From: Ligustrum vulgare
Lineage: Eukaryota > Streptophyta > Magnoliopsida > Lamiales > Oleaceae
DNA length: 64,000 bases
Direction of reading: 5' to 3'
Assembly (NCBI GenBank): GCA_963555705.1
Contig: OY743172.1
Span: 28,953,446-29,017,445 of the forward strand
Below, piece by piece: positions 47,101 to 58,800 of this stretch. The translations under genes were made by a program, and so were the position numbers. How positions within the stretch are numbered: the first letter of the stretch is position 1; each line of letters starts with the position of its first letter. The notes below the pieces were generated by a model. The model saw nothing but the letters and a program-made list of their open reading frames with translations, was not told the origin of the DNA and made no database searches.

Positions 47101-48921
47101 TCTAGATTTGTGCAAGGGTAAGACTGCCTGTCACTTTTCTATATTCATCACTTCCTTGAAAGTTTCATCATCAACTCTCATAGCTCCATTTATATTTAAA
47201 AAATGCAAGGATCAAAAGTCCAATGTGTTAGTGTACATATAAAGGCTGAATTAGTATGCAAATTAGAAATATGGAATATTAAAAGTTATATCCTGAGATG
47301 CTGAGATCTTTCTAATGTGGTACATCCAATTATCTCCAGAACTCTAAACCCAAATGTATTACAAACCAAAAGTCTACCATTCAAAACCTTATCAATAGCC
47401 ACAATAACTTCCACTATGTTATAGTATATAATGTAGTCATTCTAAAGCTCAAACAAATCGTGAGACTTCATAAACAGTTCCTTCTCAAGTAGGGGGCGTG
47501 GAAACTTAAAAGATCTACATCCTTCTTCAGTAATCCCAATAATATCACGAAAGAATCGAAAGATGCATGTAATGTCAAATCTTCAACCTCTAAAAACCGT
47601 TTCAATAGATGACTTAAATAAAACAAATCTAAAAACAGAGAAACACAGCAGAATGTGAATTCGTAAAAGAAAAGAAAAGAAAATACCTCCAGCAATTTTC
47701 TTTCTGTACAGAAGAAGAAGAAAATTGACTCCAACAAGTTGGTATGGCTTTAGCATCGGGTCTGAATGATCAGCCCCACATGCCTCGTTTACATCACCCT
47801 ACAATTCGGGGGAGGAAGATCTCAAAATTCCTGAATTTCATGTTTTATAATCTTCTTTTTGAGTTTTGCAGAAGAACGGCATAACAAAGACGCATTCAGA
47901 AAAACTGACATTGCAACTGTGATAAAGAAATTTTGAAGTTTTTCGATGTCTTGTGATACTGAATTCGTACAGTATGCATAACCAGTTTTACGTGCTTTCC
48001 CAATATTTCCTCTTAGTTGAGCAAAAATTAGTGTTTAAGGTAGTATTCGGCAAGTGTTATAATCAACACAATTTCTATCACCACTTTTTAACCACACGTC
48101 TTTTCTATCTCAAATTTTTATCCACACATCTCACCAAAAAAACACAAATAACACCAATCATGAGGTGTTATAACAATTGACGAACACACACTGAATATGC
48201 ATGCATTATGCATATGTTGCTTTATCAAAACGTCAGCGGAATATGTATTCTCTTTTCAGCTCATGACACTATGCAATATAGATTGTAAAATAAATAACAC
48301 GCCGTTGTACTTGATGCACTAAAAACCAAACTGTACCTGAGTGACAATTTTTACAGCAGAGGCTTCCTCGACTACAGAGTAGTGGTCGAACTGTGCAGCA
48401 CCTGTACCGTACAACTCCTCCTTGAGCTCCGCTGATATCTTGCCACACTTGTGTAGCGCCTTCTTGACGACGTCATCGTCATCATCCTCTAGGTTTTGCT
48501 CCTCTTCCTCAAACCCAGAAAAATCAGATACATCGTCGAAATTATCTAGCCCAACTGCATCAACGGGTACTTCTTCCTCATCGTCTTCATCATCCTCAAT
48601 CACAAATCGACGGCCACGATTAACCGTGGTTGAAGGCTTATTGACCTCCGGGTAAACATCCTCGTCCTCCAAGTTGTCAGCAACATTTTGATTTCCCTCC
48701 TCCGAAGTTGAACTGTCTAAAATGCAAATTGAATCATCAATACCATTAGGATTATAATTATGATTGTTGTTGCTAGTACTAGTATTAATATTGGTGTAAG
48801 CGAATGATTCAATAGGAGGAGGATTGGATTGGGGATTGAGGACACGCGAGGGTTTAAAGGAATCGGAGTGAAGGGACCACTCGTCATCTGAGACTTCTAT
48901 GAATTCTCGTTCTCGCTTCAT
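36609..48921 (-). CDS. CHR19: SNF2-family ATPase, ETL1/SMARCAD1 type (CHR19-like chromatin remodeller)
   Basis: Twelve exons (48337-48921, 47687-47798, 45443-45483, 45110-45360, 44852-45032, 43716-43901, 43433-43606, 43179-43337, 38799-38876, 38547-38683, 36860-37078, 36609-36771) join in phase to 761 residues, about the length of Arabidopsis CHR19. The family uses ATP to remodel nucleosomes in the nucleus. The acidic N-terminus starts [15 protein letters not shown]. Then come [12 protein letters not shown], the Walker A motif DEMGLGKT (exon 3), [14 protein letters not shown], the DEAH box [59 protein letters not shown] and [15 protein letters not shown]. Every intron is GT-AG. The usual LKSDV reads LKSNV. 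An in-frame upstream Met at 48972 would add 17 residues; I prefer 48921 by resemblance to the family. Introns 2, 8 and 10 carry transposons and repeats. No motif is lost, so the gene looks functional. Confidence 0.96.
37830..37985 (-). repeat. MITE-like copy in CHR19 intron 10
   Basis: It contains ATGAAATGTATGGTTGC, ATATGTGGTTGAAATTA and edges AAGCCCTTGATTGGTAG and CTACCAAACAAGGGC, which are inverted short ends. It resembles the copies near 13340 and 31310. Confidence 0.5.
38113..38153 (+). repeat. C24-A17 homopolymer tract in CHR19 intron 10
   Basis: Twenty-four C (38113-38136) followed directly by seventeen A. In the sense transcript (- strand) this is U17-G24. Confidence 0.9.
38931..39371 (-). 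repeat. ~225-bp tandem duplication in CHR19 intron 8
   Basis: GACAGAAGTAAAA recurs at about 38945 and 39170, and GGTGAACCTTGATGTCTATT at about 39030 and 39243. The two copies have diverged by scattered changes. Confidence 0.8.
39713..40355 (+). mobile_element. hAT-type element nested in the element above (643 bp)
   Basis: The ends are CAATGTTTAGAAA and TTTTCTAAACAATG. A perfect 8-bp duplication CTATAAAT lies on both sides (39705-39712, 40356-40363). Arms carry GAACCGG/GGTCGAACC repeats around an AT-rich core. Confidence 0.87.
40425..41480 (+). repeat. Repeat rich in AAACCA/TGGTTT motifs, possible further element
   Basis: Both ends (about 40430-40590 and 41310-41475) carry many inverted CGGTTTGG and AACCAAACC motifs, like the arms of the other hAT-type elements. 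I could not identify terminal repeats or a target duplication. Confidence 0.4.
41063..41225 (+). repeat. MITE-like element (family A)
   Basis: It runs from CCTGTTCGGCAACTGTCATA through GATTGGTGTTATTTATG, TGTGTGGTTAAAAATTGGAG and AAATTGTG to ATTATAATCAAACCC. It is the same family, inverted, as 48038-48192. Confidence 0.6.
41980..42842 (+). mobile_element. Non-autonomous hAT-type element, family hAT-1 (863 bp), in CHR19 intron 8
   Basis: The ends are TAGGGGTGGGCG and TGCCCACCCCTA (11 perfect inverted bases). A perfect 8-bp duplication GAGTCCAT flanks it (41972-41979, 42843-42850). Arms are built of CGGAACCGAA/TTCGGTTCCG repeats. It is the same family and nearly the same length as 21595-22463. 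Confidence 0.92.
45939..46557 (+). mobile_element. PIF/Harbinger-like MITE in CHR19 intron 2 (619 bp)
   Basis: The ends are GAGCATCTCCAA and TTGGAGATGCTC, exact inverses, with TAA on both sides (45936-45938, 46558-46560). A TWA target fits the PIF/Harbinger group. The centre has nested inverted ATATATCC/GGATATAT-type motifs and no coding sequence. Confidence 0.82.
46775..46922 (-). repeat. 74-bp tandem duplication in CHR19 intron 2
   Basis: Two adjacent copies (from 46775 and 46849) share GGGAAAAAAATAAAATCATA and GACTTACTGCAACTTGT with almost no differences, so the duplication is recent. Confidence 0.9.
48038..48192 (-). repeat. MITE-like element (family A) in CHR19 intron 1
   Basis: It is the inverse orientation of the copy at 41063-41225: ATTCGGCAAGTGTTATAATC at the left, CCACTTTTTAACCACACG in the middle, and AACACCAATCATGAGGTGTT near the right. 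Confidence 0.6.
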
Positions 48922-49099
48922 TTCTACTCCAATTTGGGAACTGTGAAACCCTAGATTAGATACAGAGTGCACTCGAGAAGATGGAAGGAAAGGGAGGGAA
49001 AATATGTTCTTTCTCTTCGTCTCAATTCTCGAATCAATGGGATTTTCACTTTAGAAGAATCCAATTCTCCACTGGCCAAACAACGCCTATATATATATA

Positions 49100-50633
49100 C
49101 TAGTGCGGGATCGTGCTTTGATTTTTAGTATGTTTTATTAGCGTCAAACATAAGTTAATCTAAAGTATGAAATATAAGTTAATCCCAACTCAAATTACCC
49201 GTTTGTTAAAATATTTCTATCTTGTGATGTGACTAAGCAAAATCATATGAGAATAATAATAATAATAAATTTTGTCTTTTTTTCATGTTTCCTAAAATAT
49301 TTCTATCTTATGACTAAACAAAATCATACGAGTATAATAATAAAAAAAAGAAACTTTTTTTTCTTTTTACTGTTGCCAAACCAGATAAAAAGGAAAATAA
49401 ATTCTTTTTTTTACTTTTATTTTTTTACTGTTATCAAACCAGATAATCGACTTTAAGGTGTGAAAACAACCAACCAATAATAAATAGTAATCTTTGAAGA
49501 GGTTCTTCTAATATAGGGGGATATATTTTTTTTTTTACTGTTGTCAAATCAGATAAAAAGGAAAATAAATTCTCTTTTTTTTTAAATTTATTTATTTATT
49601 TGTGTGTGTGTGTGTGTGTGTGTTTTTTTTTTTTTTTACCAAATAATTAATTTTAAGGTGTGAAAGCAACATAGACTAAGCAAAATCATATGAGTATAAT
49701 AAAAAAAATTATGTTTTTTTTTTTTTACTGTTACCAAATCAGATAAAAAGGAAAATAATCTCTATTTTTTTTAATTTATTTATTTATTTATATTTTTGTC
49801 TCTACATGCACATAGTAATAGTAAGAAACCTAAAAGAAAGAAGAAGATAACATGTTGACTCTCAAGTGTGAATGCAACATACCAAAAATGAATAGTGAAT
49901 AAAAAAAGCACCTCTTATAATATAGGAGGAAATCATATAAGAATAATAATAATAATAATAATAAATTCTGTCTTTTTTTTCCCGTTTGCTAAAATATTTC
50001 TATCTTATGACTAAACAAAATCATACGAGTATAATAATAAAAAAAGAAACTCTTTTTTCTTTTTTACTGTTGCCAAACCAGATAAAAAGGAAAATAAATT
50101 CTTTTTTTTACTTTTATTTTTTTACTGTTGCCAAACCAGATAATCGACTTTAAGGTGTGAAAACAACCAACCAATAATAAATAGTAATCTTTGAAGAGGT
50201 TCTTCTAATATAGGGGGATATATATATTTTTTTACTGTTGCCAAATCAGATAAAAAGGAAAATAAATTTTCTTTTTTTTTTAAATTTATTTATTTATTTG
50301 TGTGTGTGTGTGTGTGTGTTTTTTTTTTTTTTAACCAAATAATTAATTTTAAGGTGTGAAAGCAACATAGACTAAGCAAAATCATATGAGTATAATAAAA
50401 AAAATTATTTTTTTTTCTTTTTTTTTTTAACTGTTACCAAATCAAATAAAAAGGAAAATAAATTCTATTTTTTTTAATTTATTTATTTATTTATATTTTT
50501 GTCTCTACATGCACATAGTAATAGTAAGAAATCTAAAAGAAAGAAGAAAATAACATGTTGACTCTTAAGTGTGAATGCAACATACCAAAAATGAATAGTG
50601 AATAAAAAAAGCACCTCTTATAATATAGGAGGA
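49100..50633 (-). mobile_element. Helitron-like element made of tandem subunits
   Basis: Read on the - strand, it starts TCCTCCTATATTATAAGAGG after an A (near 50633) and ends with CCCGCACTAG before T (49100), matching Helitron rules (5' TC, 3' CTRR, insertion between A and T). A GC-rich hairpin-like stretch (GCACGATCCCGCAC) lies just before the end. Inside, two 702-bp direct copies (about 49229-49930 and 49931-50632) each contain two half-like parts with similar TCC(C/T)CCTATATTA starts. No Rep/helicase coding is present. The left end is about 180 bp upstream of the CHR19 start codon. Confidence 0.55.
49229..50632 (-). repeat. Two 702-bp direct repeats
   Basis: The copies share AACCAACCAATAATAAATAG (about 49468 and 50164), a TG microsatellite, and the same end TATAATATAGGAGGA (49930 and 50632). 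Differences are mainly in poly-T/A lengths. Confidence 0.9.
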
Positions 50634-50639
50634 TATACA

Positions 50640-51351
50640 GTAAAGATAAAGAAACGGAATGGAAGAAAGGTGAATTTTCAAAAATATAGTGCGTCTAAAG
50701 TTAAACAGTGTACCGCTTTATCGCAATGGAATTCGATCGTAGGACATGACTTCAAATTAAATCCGAATTAAATATGAGTGAATTTTGACAATTGAATATA
50801 TTCAAAGTGGATAAATCCTTCTATTTTCCCAATGTGATCGATCAGATTCACCTTCAATCCCTAAACTCAAACATTAAAGATTGTCAATATAACCTTAATA
50901 CTACCTCCTTTGAATGAATCTCATGAACAATAATTAATCAAAAACCCATTAATTATTTAACAGATAATTCTATTTTCACAATCCTACCCACAATGTGGGT
51001 GACAATCCACTCACATTAGGGTGGAAGGCCACAACTCACATTGTGAGTGAGATTGTGATTATAGTATTATCCTTATTTAACATTACTTAATAGAAAACTC
51101 ATTTCTGAATCTTGTAAATTAAATGAAAAGATGGAACCAAAACTTCATTTCAACTCAAAAATTAGAACAAGGATCAATTTTTTTACTTACATCAAATTCA
51201 ACAGAGATTTATCTCCGTCCAATCCTAAATACTACAGAGCCTACCTCAACAGCACCACAATTTCAATAAACTTGAAAACCCCAAAACTACAAATCAAAAT
51301 ACCCAATTCAAAAAAGTAGTGCTTCTGGGTTGGTGAGTGATACCAAATTTG
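50640..51351. other. Spacer with a palindromic cluster
   Basis: An imperfect inverted repeat at 50977-51057 (CACAATCCTACCCACAATG versus CATTGTGAGTGAGATTGTG) has arms that are themselves palindromic (CCCACAATGTGGG, CTCACAATGTGAG). No gene is seen in the rest. Confidence 0.5.
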
Positions 51352-54300
51352 TAACGATTCGAAAAATTTGACGTCCTTTATTGTCTTGTATAACATAATA
51401 AAAGTGTTCTAAAGAAAGAAACTCATGCTTTAACGAAAGAGAAACGAAAACATATTAAATAATAAAAGTTACAATAAAAACTTATTTGTATGCATATCTT
51501 TTATAGACTCGTTTGATCACTCTCGACCTCATTTGATTACATGTGATATATGTACGGGCAAGTTCTTCAAGTGAACTTCGAGAATATGAAAACTGTTTGT
51601 TATTCCGACCAACGGATAGCACTCGGTGAATGTTTAAAAGTTAAGACGGTAAAAATGGTAACCCGAAAACTGTTTTATGTGGCTTACTTCGGAAGACTAT
51701 AACTATCTCCTAGATTATCTGTTTCTTGCGCCGTAAATTGCACATTAAAATACCCCGTGAGTACTTCTAAACGGTACCAAGAAACCAAGATTTTGACTCT
51801 GTTTGATGTATCGAATCTGAGCTCAAAACATCCTCCACGAAATAGAATTTTTGGAAGTTTGAAGCATGAGGTGTCCCTAGATAACCACGACAGCAATTGT
51901 AGGAGTGATTAGTCACCTAATGTAGTCTTGCCAGCTCCTACTTGCTTCAATCCAACTTTTGCTTTCAATTGACCTTTCCAGCTTTGAAGTTTAAAATCTT
52001 GTTTCTTTAATGAGTTGGCAATCAAGTTTAAATCTCATATGCTCTACAGTTGCACCTTCATGGTGAACCTCTGAATCAGAAAACTATCTACTAATCAGGG
52101 ATCCGTTCAGAGTAATTATCTTGACATAAACAAAGAGATAAGTTGTATACTCTGCAGTTGCACCTTCATGGTAAACCTCTGCATCAGAAAACTATCTACT
52201 TACCTGACTTAACTCGTCTATATGTAACTCTCGAATATGTAAACTTGTCTCATTTGAATATTATCCTGAATATGTAAGATTAATTTGTCTATGAGTAACT
52301 CCTGAACTTGTCTTAACTTGGCTTGGCTAGACTCGTACTTGATTAGGTCATCTTGATATAATTATGTTGTCATTAATCTTGTTGTGATATTATTGTGATT
52401 TTATTATTATCTTGATATTACCATTATCTCGTTATAATATTTTCATATTTATTCTTGATATTGTCATCGTTAATGTTAGCTTAACATTAATAGATATTTA
52501 GTTGGTTAACCAAGTTTATTCTCGCTAACACCATATTGACGCTAACACTTATTAATCTATTTTGTAAAATAAATGACTTGTTTAAAAGGGATGATCAAAG
52601 TTATCATCGCCAACTATATTTCTTGAATAAATCTTTGATCATGTTTAACGTGTATTAAAATGATAAGTCACTTGCCATCTGCTTATAAAATATTAATCTT
52701 ATGTATCAATACATTGAAATCATGAAAAGTTTCTATTTTCTGTTAATGTATCGATACATGATAACTGAACCAGTATTGTTTAAATATGGTGACACGTCAT
52801 GAGCAATCTTTGTTTCGATTATTTATAGAAATTGTGAATGGTGTTTGTACTTGATATCACACTTGTACTTGTTAATATGTTATTAAATGCATTTTATGGC
52901 ATAAAAAGGATTTTCATACTTTTATTAAGCATTGCATAAAAAAGAATTTGATATTACAATCACTCTATCCAGCTTGTCTTGATATACTTGCCACGAAGTC
53001 CAGTAATTGGATCACGATGTGATTACGCTTGATGATGAATTTCAGGGATCTCGACTCCCTACTTGAAACCCATGGTATAGAAACCACACTTGTAAAAGAA
53101 CTCGTAGAATAAACTCCACGCTTGAACTCAGTATTACATCCCCTGCTTGTGGCGCTCGGGATAGTAGTTGATTTATAATATGGGCCCCATTAAAAGTCAC
53201 GCTCTCTTGAAAAGACATGCATTCGCACCTGTCTCGATTATATGAACTTGAGTAGATATAATTAATATGCGAATGCCTATGACCTTGGACAAATTAACTT
53301 GACTCAGCTTGAATATATGTCTTGCCTCGACTTATCTTGATTATAGAAATTTACTGGTTTAAGTATGTGAGATGTGATCTTAAATATATGAAATATAACT
53401 TGACTAGAATATGTGAATTTTACTTGATTTGAATACATGAAATTGACTTGACTGGACTGAATATAACTCGAAATATATATAATCTAAAATGACTTGTCTT
53501 GAACTTGACTTGGGACTGGACTTGATTTGTGTTGGATATTGGTTAATAAATCGAGAATTGAAAATCGATTAAAGTGACTTCGTGTCGACTTCAGTCAAAT
53601 ACTCAAAAGCTCGACTCAATCCGTTTAGGCAAAAATTGTTTGCCACTTCGGGGCGCACAAACGGGGATCGACCTGCCCGGTCAGGTCGTGGGGGCTCGGG
53701 GGCGACGCCCCCGAAAGAGAATTTTGATTTCTCTGTATGTATTGAAGGGTATATTTGACAATTCGAAAACCAATGTCGGATGAATGAGAAATTACGGAAA
53801 AGGACGAAAATCAGGTCAAAATATTTAACCGTGCGACCACATGTCAATTTTATTTTCGGATTTTTGAGTAAGACCATGCGACCACACGGTCTATAACCGT
53901 GCGGCCGTACGATTGTCCGGCCAAATGACACATTTTCATAAAGGTGCATTGTTTGGAAAGGGTGCATGGTTTGGGCCTCAACCACTTCGTCCACACCCTT
54001 TCATGATCTATATATAGGACCTTTTGGGTGTCCTATTCCTCTCTTTTGATATGCAAAAACACATCTCTTCTCACTTGTCTCCAAAATCAAAATCATTGCA
54101 TTTGTTATTTTGATTTTCTTCATTTCATCTTTGGAGTACGTAAGCCTATAGTTGGTTCGTTGTACTTGTGTTTTGGAGTGCTACAAACACAAGTGAAGCC
54201 GTTGTATCTTGGGAGTCGATTTCCGAAATCCGTAGGCACTGTTGCGGGGCAAATTCGACTTAAGGACAAAGAGTACAACTCTTGCCTCGGCTTTGTTCTT

Positions 54301-54430
54301 ATTCTTCTTCTTCTTATTGTTTGTGTTTCCTTGCCGTTACTCTGTCTAATTTTCGGCTTGGATTTACAAAACCATCATTTTACTTATTTGGGGTCACTAT
54401 TCACAAATTCCTCCAACAATTTGAATATAT
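51352..54430 (+). mobile_element. Probable LTR-derived sequence
   Basis: It starts at TGTAACGATTCG, a form typical of gypsy LTR starts. Near 54008 is a promoter-like CTATATATAGG, followed by leader-like sequence such as GTTGTATCTTGGGAGTCG, as in LTR R-U5 regions. A GC-rich block lies at about 53640-53715. I found no matching end (inverse TGTTACA form) or target duplication, so the right limit is approximate. Short frames within (for example 53569-53994) have no recognisable motif. Confidence 0.4.
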
Positions 54431-56600
54431 GAGATTGACTTGTCTACGTGTAATAGCACATGTGCACCATACTTCACTCATTGGAAAAGTGTTTGCTCAT
54501 TCCACGACATATCTAATATTTCAGGTAATAATAGAAATGAAAAAGGGGATTAGGGAGAATCTTCAGACGGCGAGACGGATAGTGCTGCGCTAGGTGACAA
54601 CTTGTGAGTTATTGACTCACCGAATAAGGTCACATGTTTGAACTGCCAAACTTGCTATTTTATTATTATTACTTTTTATTTTAAAGTCAATATCTTATTT
54701 AAATTTTTTATCGTTACTTTTTAAACGAATGAATTTTATTTTAAAGTAAATGGATTTTGAAATCCAGTCAAGTGACGTCGTTTAGGTCACTGACTTACGA
54801 AAAGAAATGTAAGAATATTTCTGCAATACGTTTTATGAGCCACGTGTTGGCATCGAAATTCAAAAATAAAAGAAAAATTCGACCGTGTGTCACATGGTGG
54901 TATTAGAGTATAATTGTTTAAAACATTTGAAAAAGTCCTGAAATTTGCGTGTGTGACAAAATTCAAATCCAGTAAACTACTGCAGCGTTGCCTTGTGTGA
55001 GTCGGTGAGTGCTCCCAATTAGTTCCGGCTTCCGGGTTCTGAAATGAATTGAGCATCCAATGTTGTAGTTGTTTCAATTTTTCTTGACATTTTCTTCACT
55101 GATTTGGATTCTCAAGAGTCCAAACTAACTGAAACATTGGTTTTTGAAGATGCCTTCACAAACTTGGGAGTCCGATTTTAGCTATATATTTGGCGTAGAT
55201 GCTGAAGAAAGATGACAATTTATGTTCGTTATCGACCTCTGATTAGTAAACGGAAGTCGAATTGTGGTGGAAGAAGGGTCGGAGCCACAATCTGTAGAAA
55301 ATCAGGAGGAAATTTAATGGATTTTGAGGTTTTTTGGGTAAATTCTAGAGAATTTTTTCGTGATGTCGATTTTGTGCAGAATGACATCAAATGCTTTTTT
55401 GCTCTATAGGGGAGGAAGACCTCCCTACGATCGGTGATCACTTTTGCAAAAATGTTTAAATTTAAGTGTAAATTGACTATTATACCCTTAATGAAACATT
55501 AAAACAAATATTTATATTTTTTCATTCACAATGTCACGATTATACCTTTGATAAATCATATTAAGTGTAGTTAATATCCATTGGATTCAATCAAACTTCT
55601 TATTATCTATTAAGTAATAACCACTTTAATTTTTTTTTTAAAAATATGTCTAACTTCTATTATAATTTCATATTCTTTATTCTTGACTTTGAAGTTTGAA
55701 GAAAAGAAATACTTGTTTCAATTTTTGAGAAAAAATTTACCAACAAATTATGGAATCTATTTGACAAACAACAAATTTCAGAAGAATGTATTATTCTCAA
55801 ATTTTTGTTTCCATTGAGAGTTTGTTTTTATTTTTTATACATTATCTTGGAAAAATGGAGAGAAGCATACTAAATAATTAGAGCAACTAATTTTTAAGAT
55901 TATCAACGTATTGGAGTAAATATCATGATCATTGTGTTGTGTTATTCTCAAATTGTGTCACTTTCGTTATCATTTATGATAGTAATCTAATGTAACTGTG
56001 TATTCAATATGTCATTAATGGTGAGAATGAAATAATCTAAATAGGATGGTTGGAGAAAATGATAAATGCAAGTGTTGATGAATTCCGATACGTCATTATC
56101 TACATTTATAATATCGAGAATGACATTTAGAATGTTGTTCTAAACAGTTTTAAAATGTTGAGATTGTCGGTAATAAACTCACAAATGTTTATCATTTCAA
56201 ACGTCTTCTTATAGATAGCATTTTCTATCCTCTTATCTCGTATAAGCTCATCATAATATTGTTTCTGGCATGTTGGGTTGCCAATTTGAAATAGAAATAA
56301 AATATCGAGATTCACACATGATTATTGATATTCGTGATCATTGTAGACAATTTCACATGTCATTCTCGACATTTGAGACCTATTTTTCTAGACACTTGAC
56401 ATATCATGTCAAAAAGGACAAAATCCGTTCACAATAATTACTGTACGCCAAAAAATACATCAAAAATATATTCAATTATATTTCAAAAGGAGAACAGTCT
56501 GATAGTAGTCCGTAGTAGAAGTGAACTGTTTGGATCACAAAAAATTGTATCATCATGATTTCCAATGAAAAAACACACGAGTCATTATTTTAAGTCTTTT
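54431..56600. other. Unassigned spacer
   Basis: No gene is supported. At about 54570-54645 a stretch with GTGAGTTATTGACTCACC and GGTCACATGTTTGAACTGCC is faintly like the pol III box region of plant SINEs, without defined ends. Confidence 0.3.
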
Positions 56601-56639
56601 TCATTTCGTCATTCTTTCCCTTTCATCTGCTGCATATGT

Positions 56640-58800
56640 AATGAGTCTTCGTGGTAGCGCTTGAAATTTTTACCCGACTGGAACGTGGTCTGCAAGGTGG
56701 TCGATTGGAAGATTTCGTTGCATTTTTACTTGTAACATTCTCAACGGTCCGTGTCACCTCATTCACAACCTCTGTTGTAGCACTCTCGACTGCACCTGCG
56801 TTATATTCTCAAGCTTTAATGTGTATTCATGCAACTTTGGGTGTTAGTCTGGAATAGCACAATGGGCGAATTCCCGGCAATCTCTACTTGATGGCATCAT
56901 AAGTTAAGAGTCTAGAAAGAGTCTCTTGTCTTTAATATCATCCTAATAAAGAACTTAGTTTCAAACAACTACTTCCACTCTAATTTTGTGAAGAAATACC
57001 AATCTACGAAATCACAAACCTTCCATTAAAGAAAGACCAGCCGCTAGAATATTAAATGCACCTATGAGTTCTTTGGCAGGAGCAAATCTTCCTGAAGAAG
57101 TTAAGCAGGTAACATATTTTTATACATGAAATGAAATGAATGAGAAACGGCAAAACCTCAAAATCAGAATAACAGTTCATCATATTTGAATTAGAACCAG
57201 TAGAATGATAGAGAAATTAAAAAGTCAGGAAAAACTGGAAAAGGATCAACATCCAACAAAAACAAATAAGGAACATCCAAAACACTAACTCAAGAATTAC
57301 ACAACCTTGAAGAATCCTATAATATGTGTCTCAAGCATATTAGAAGAGCACATGGGAATTGCACCCTAATCTACAAGAGGCTTCCAGGCCAATCCAGCAA
57401 CAACAGGAAACATCAATCAATAATATAAAACCTTATTGAGAGATAATTTATCAAAGTAGGGAAAATCATTTTAACTGAAAATTAAAATTTATACTCCTTG
57501 AGATCTTTAAATGAAAATTTTATTAAGCATTAGAGTGAAAGGTGGTCATTTCTCTATTGACTCAAAAAATTGGCCTCAAAATTGGCTATGCACGGAGGAC
57601 GGATTATTGTGCATCAATCATCAGTTCAAAGCATTACATTTTGTTTGACTTCTTGTAAAAACATATATAAAATTAGAGACTTTCAATGATATAGAATTAG
57701 TATCAAGATTTATCTAACCTATCTTAACCATGTAGCAAAACCAAAATAAATAAGCTGATAGATACAAGGCATAACTTACTTGTGACAAAACTGAAAATTT
57801 AAACATAAATCATTGAATCCTTCGAGAGTAAACTTGATTAATAAAAATTCATGAAGCACAACATCAAATATCTCACATCCATTATTGAGCTTTCTAAATC
57901 GAATCCCGTAAATTTTGCAAAAATAGAATTCAGATAATTTTAATTTTAATTTTAGCTATGCATTCTAGCAATGCAATTACAAAATTGTGAATTTGACAAA
58001 TAATAAAAAAATAAGTCAATTCATAGAGATGACTATGAGCTCATTTTAAAACTTGAAAATCATCAAAATACCAAAGCACCACATAATTGTTGAACTTTAC
58101 TTCACCTTGAAGTTTATCAAGGACAAATGGCAGACTACTCCATACTGCTATGTTTCATTTGTTTTATGATTGCTCTTAGTTTCTTTTGCAACAACTGGAA
58201 AGTTTGGTAGCATAAATAACCTATCCTTCACGTGTAATCTCTCCAGGGTTAATTGGAGAAATATCTCTATTTTTCATTCCCAATTTCATCATAAAATTAA
58301 AGTTCAATTTGGATAGATTTTAATACTTTCCATGTATGTGCATACACATAAATAACAGACATGTTCATATCTTCATTCCATAACTATGATTATAACCACT
58401 GCCATACAGAAGCCAAACATTTTTTTAATGCATTAATTTTTATACCATGGATCTTGAAGTTCCATGAGTGGATGGTTTGGAACTGAACAATGATGGATAG
58501 CTCATTCCTCCAAAGTGAGATTGTATAGATGTCTCAACAAATCACAATGAATCTGGAGAAGAAGACCCAGATGACGTCCCGTCTTCCATATCCAAATCAC
58601 CCACTCCACCATCCCCATATGCTACGGAAAACGAATTTCAGATCAACAAGACAAACAACCTGTAGATGGAACAAAAAATGCAATCTATGTCAAAAGAAAA
58701 GAAGCTACATTGGAAATGAGATAAGGCCATGGAAAACTGTAACTGTAAAGAAGGGGGGAAAGTTACCGCTCACTGGAAAAGTCTTGCACACCCGATGTAG
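56640..58800 (-). pseudogene. Possible relic exons of an unidentified gene
   Basis: On the - strand three stretches have coding-like peptides: about 58440-58640 (DLDMEDGTSSGSSSPDS, a stop, then SHFGGMSYPSLFSSKPS), followed by a donor-like GTATAA; about 57024-57098 (RFAPAKELIGAFNILAAGLS) with AG before it and a GT donor after; and about 56650-56830 (ESATTEVVNEVTRTVENVTS). None matches a family I recognise, and the middle segment also has splice-like edges on the + strand. Confidence 0.25.

Noticed and set aside
48422..48655. 77-codon plus-strand Ser-rich frame
   Set aside because: It is the antisense of the acidic Asp/Glu-rich stretch in CHR19 exon 1.
48922..48972. Upstream in-frame Met of the CHR19-like gene as the start
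   Set aside because: Not excluded, but the peptide before MKRERE shows no resemblance to the known family N-terminus, so the inner Met is preferred.
53569..53994. 141-codon minus-strand frame with Pro/Arg-rich part
   Set aside because: It lies in LTR-like sequence with a GC-rich block, has no recognised motif, and overlaps an equally plausible frame on the other strand.
54570..54645. tRNA gene
   Set aside because: No cloverleaf can be drawn. Only faint box-like motifs are present, which fit a SINE relic better.
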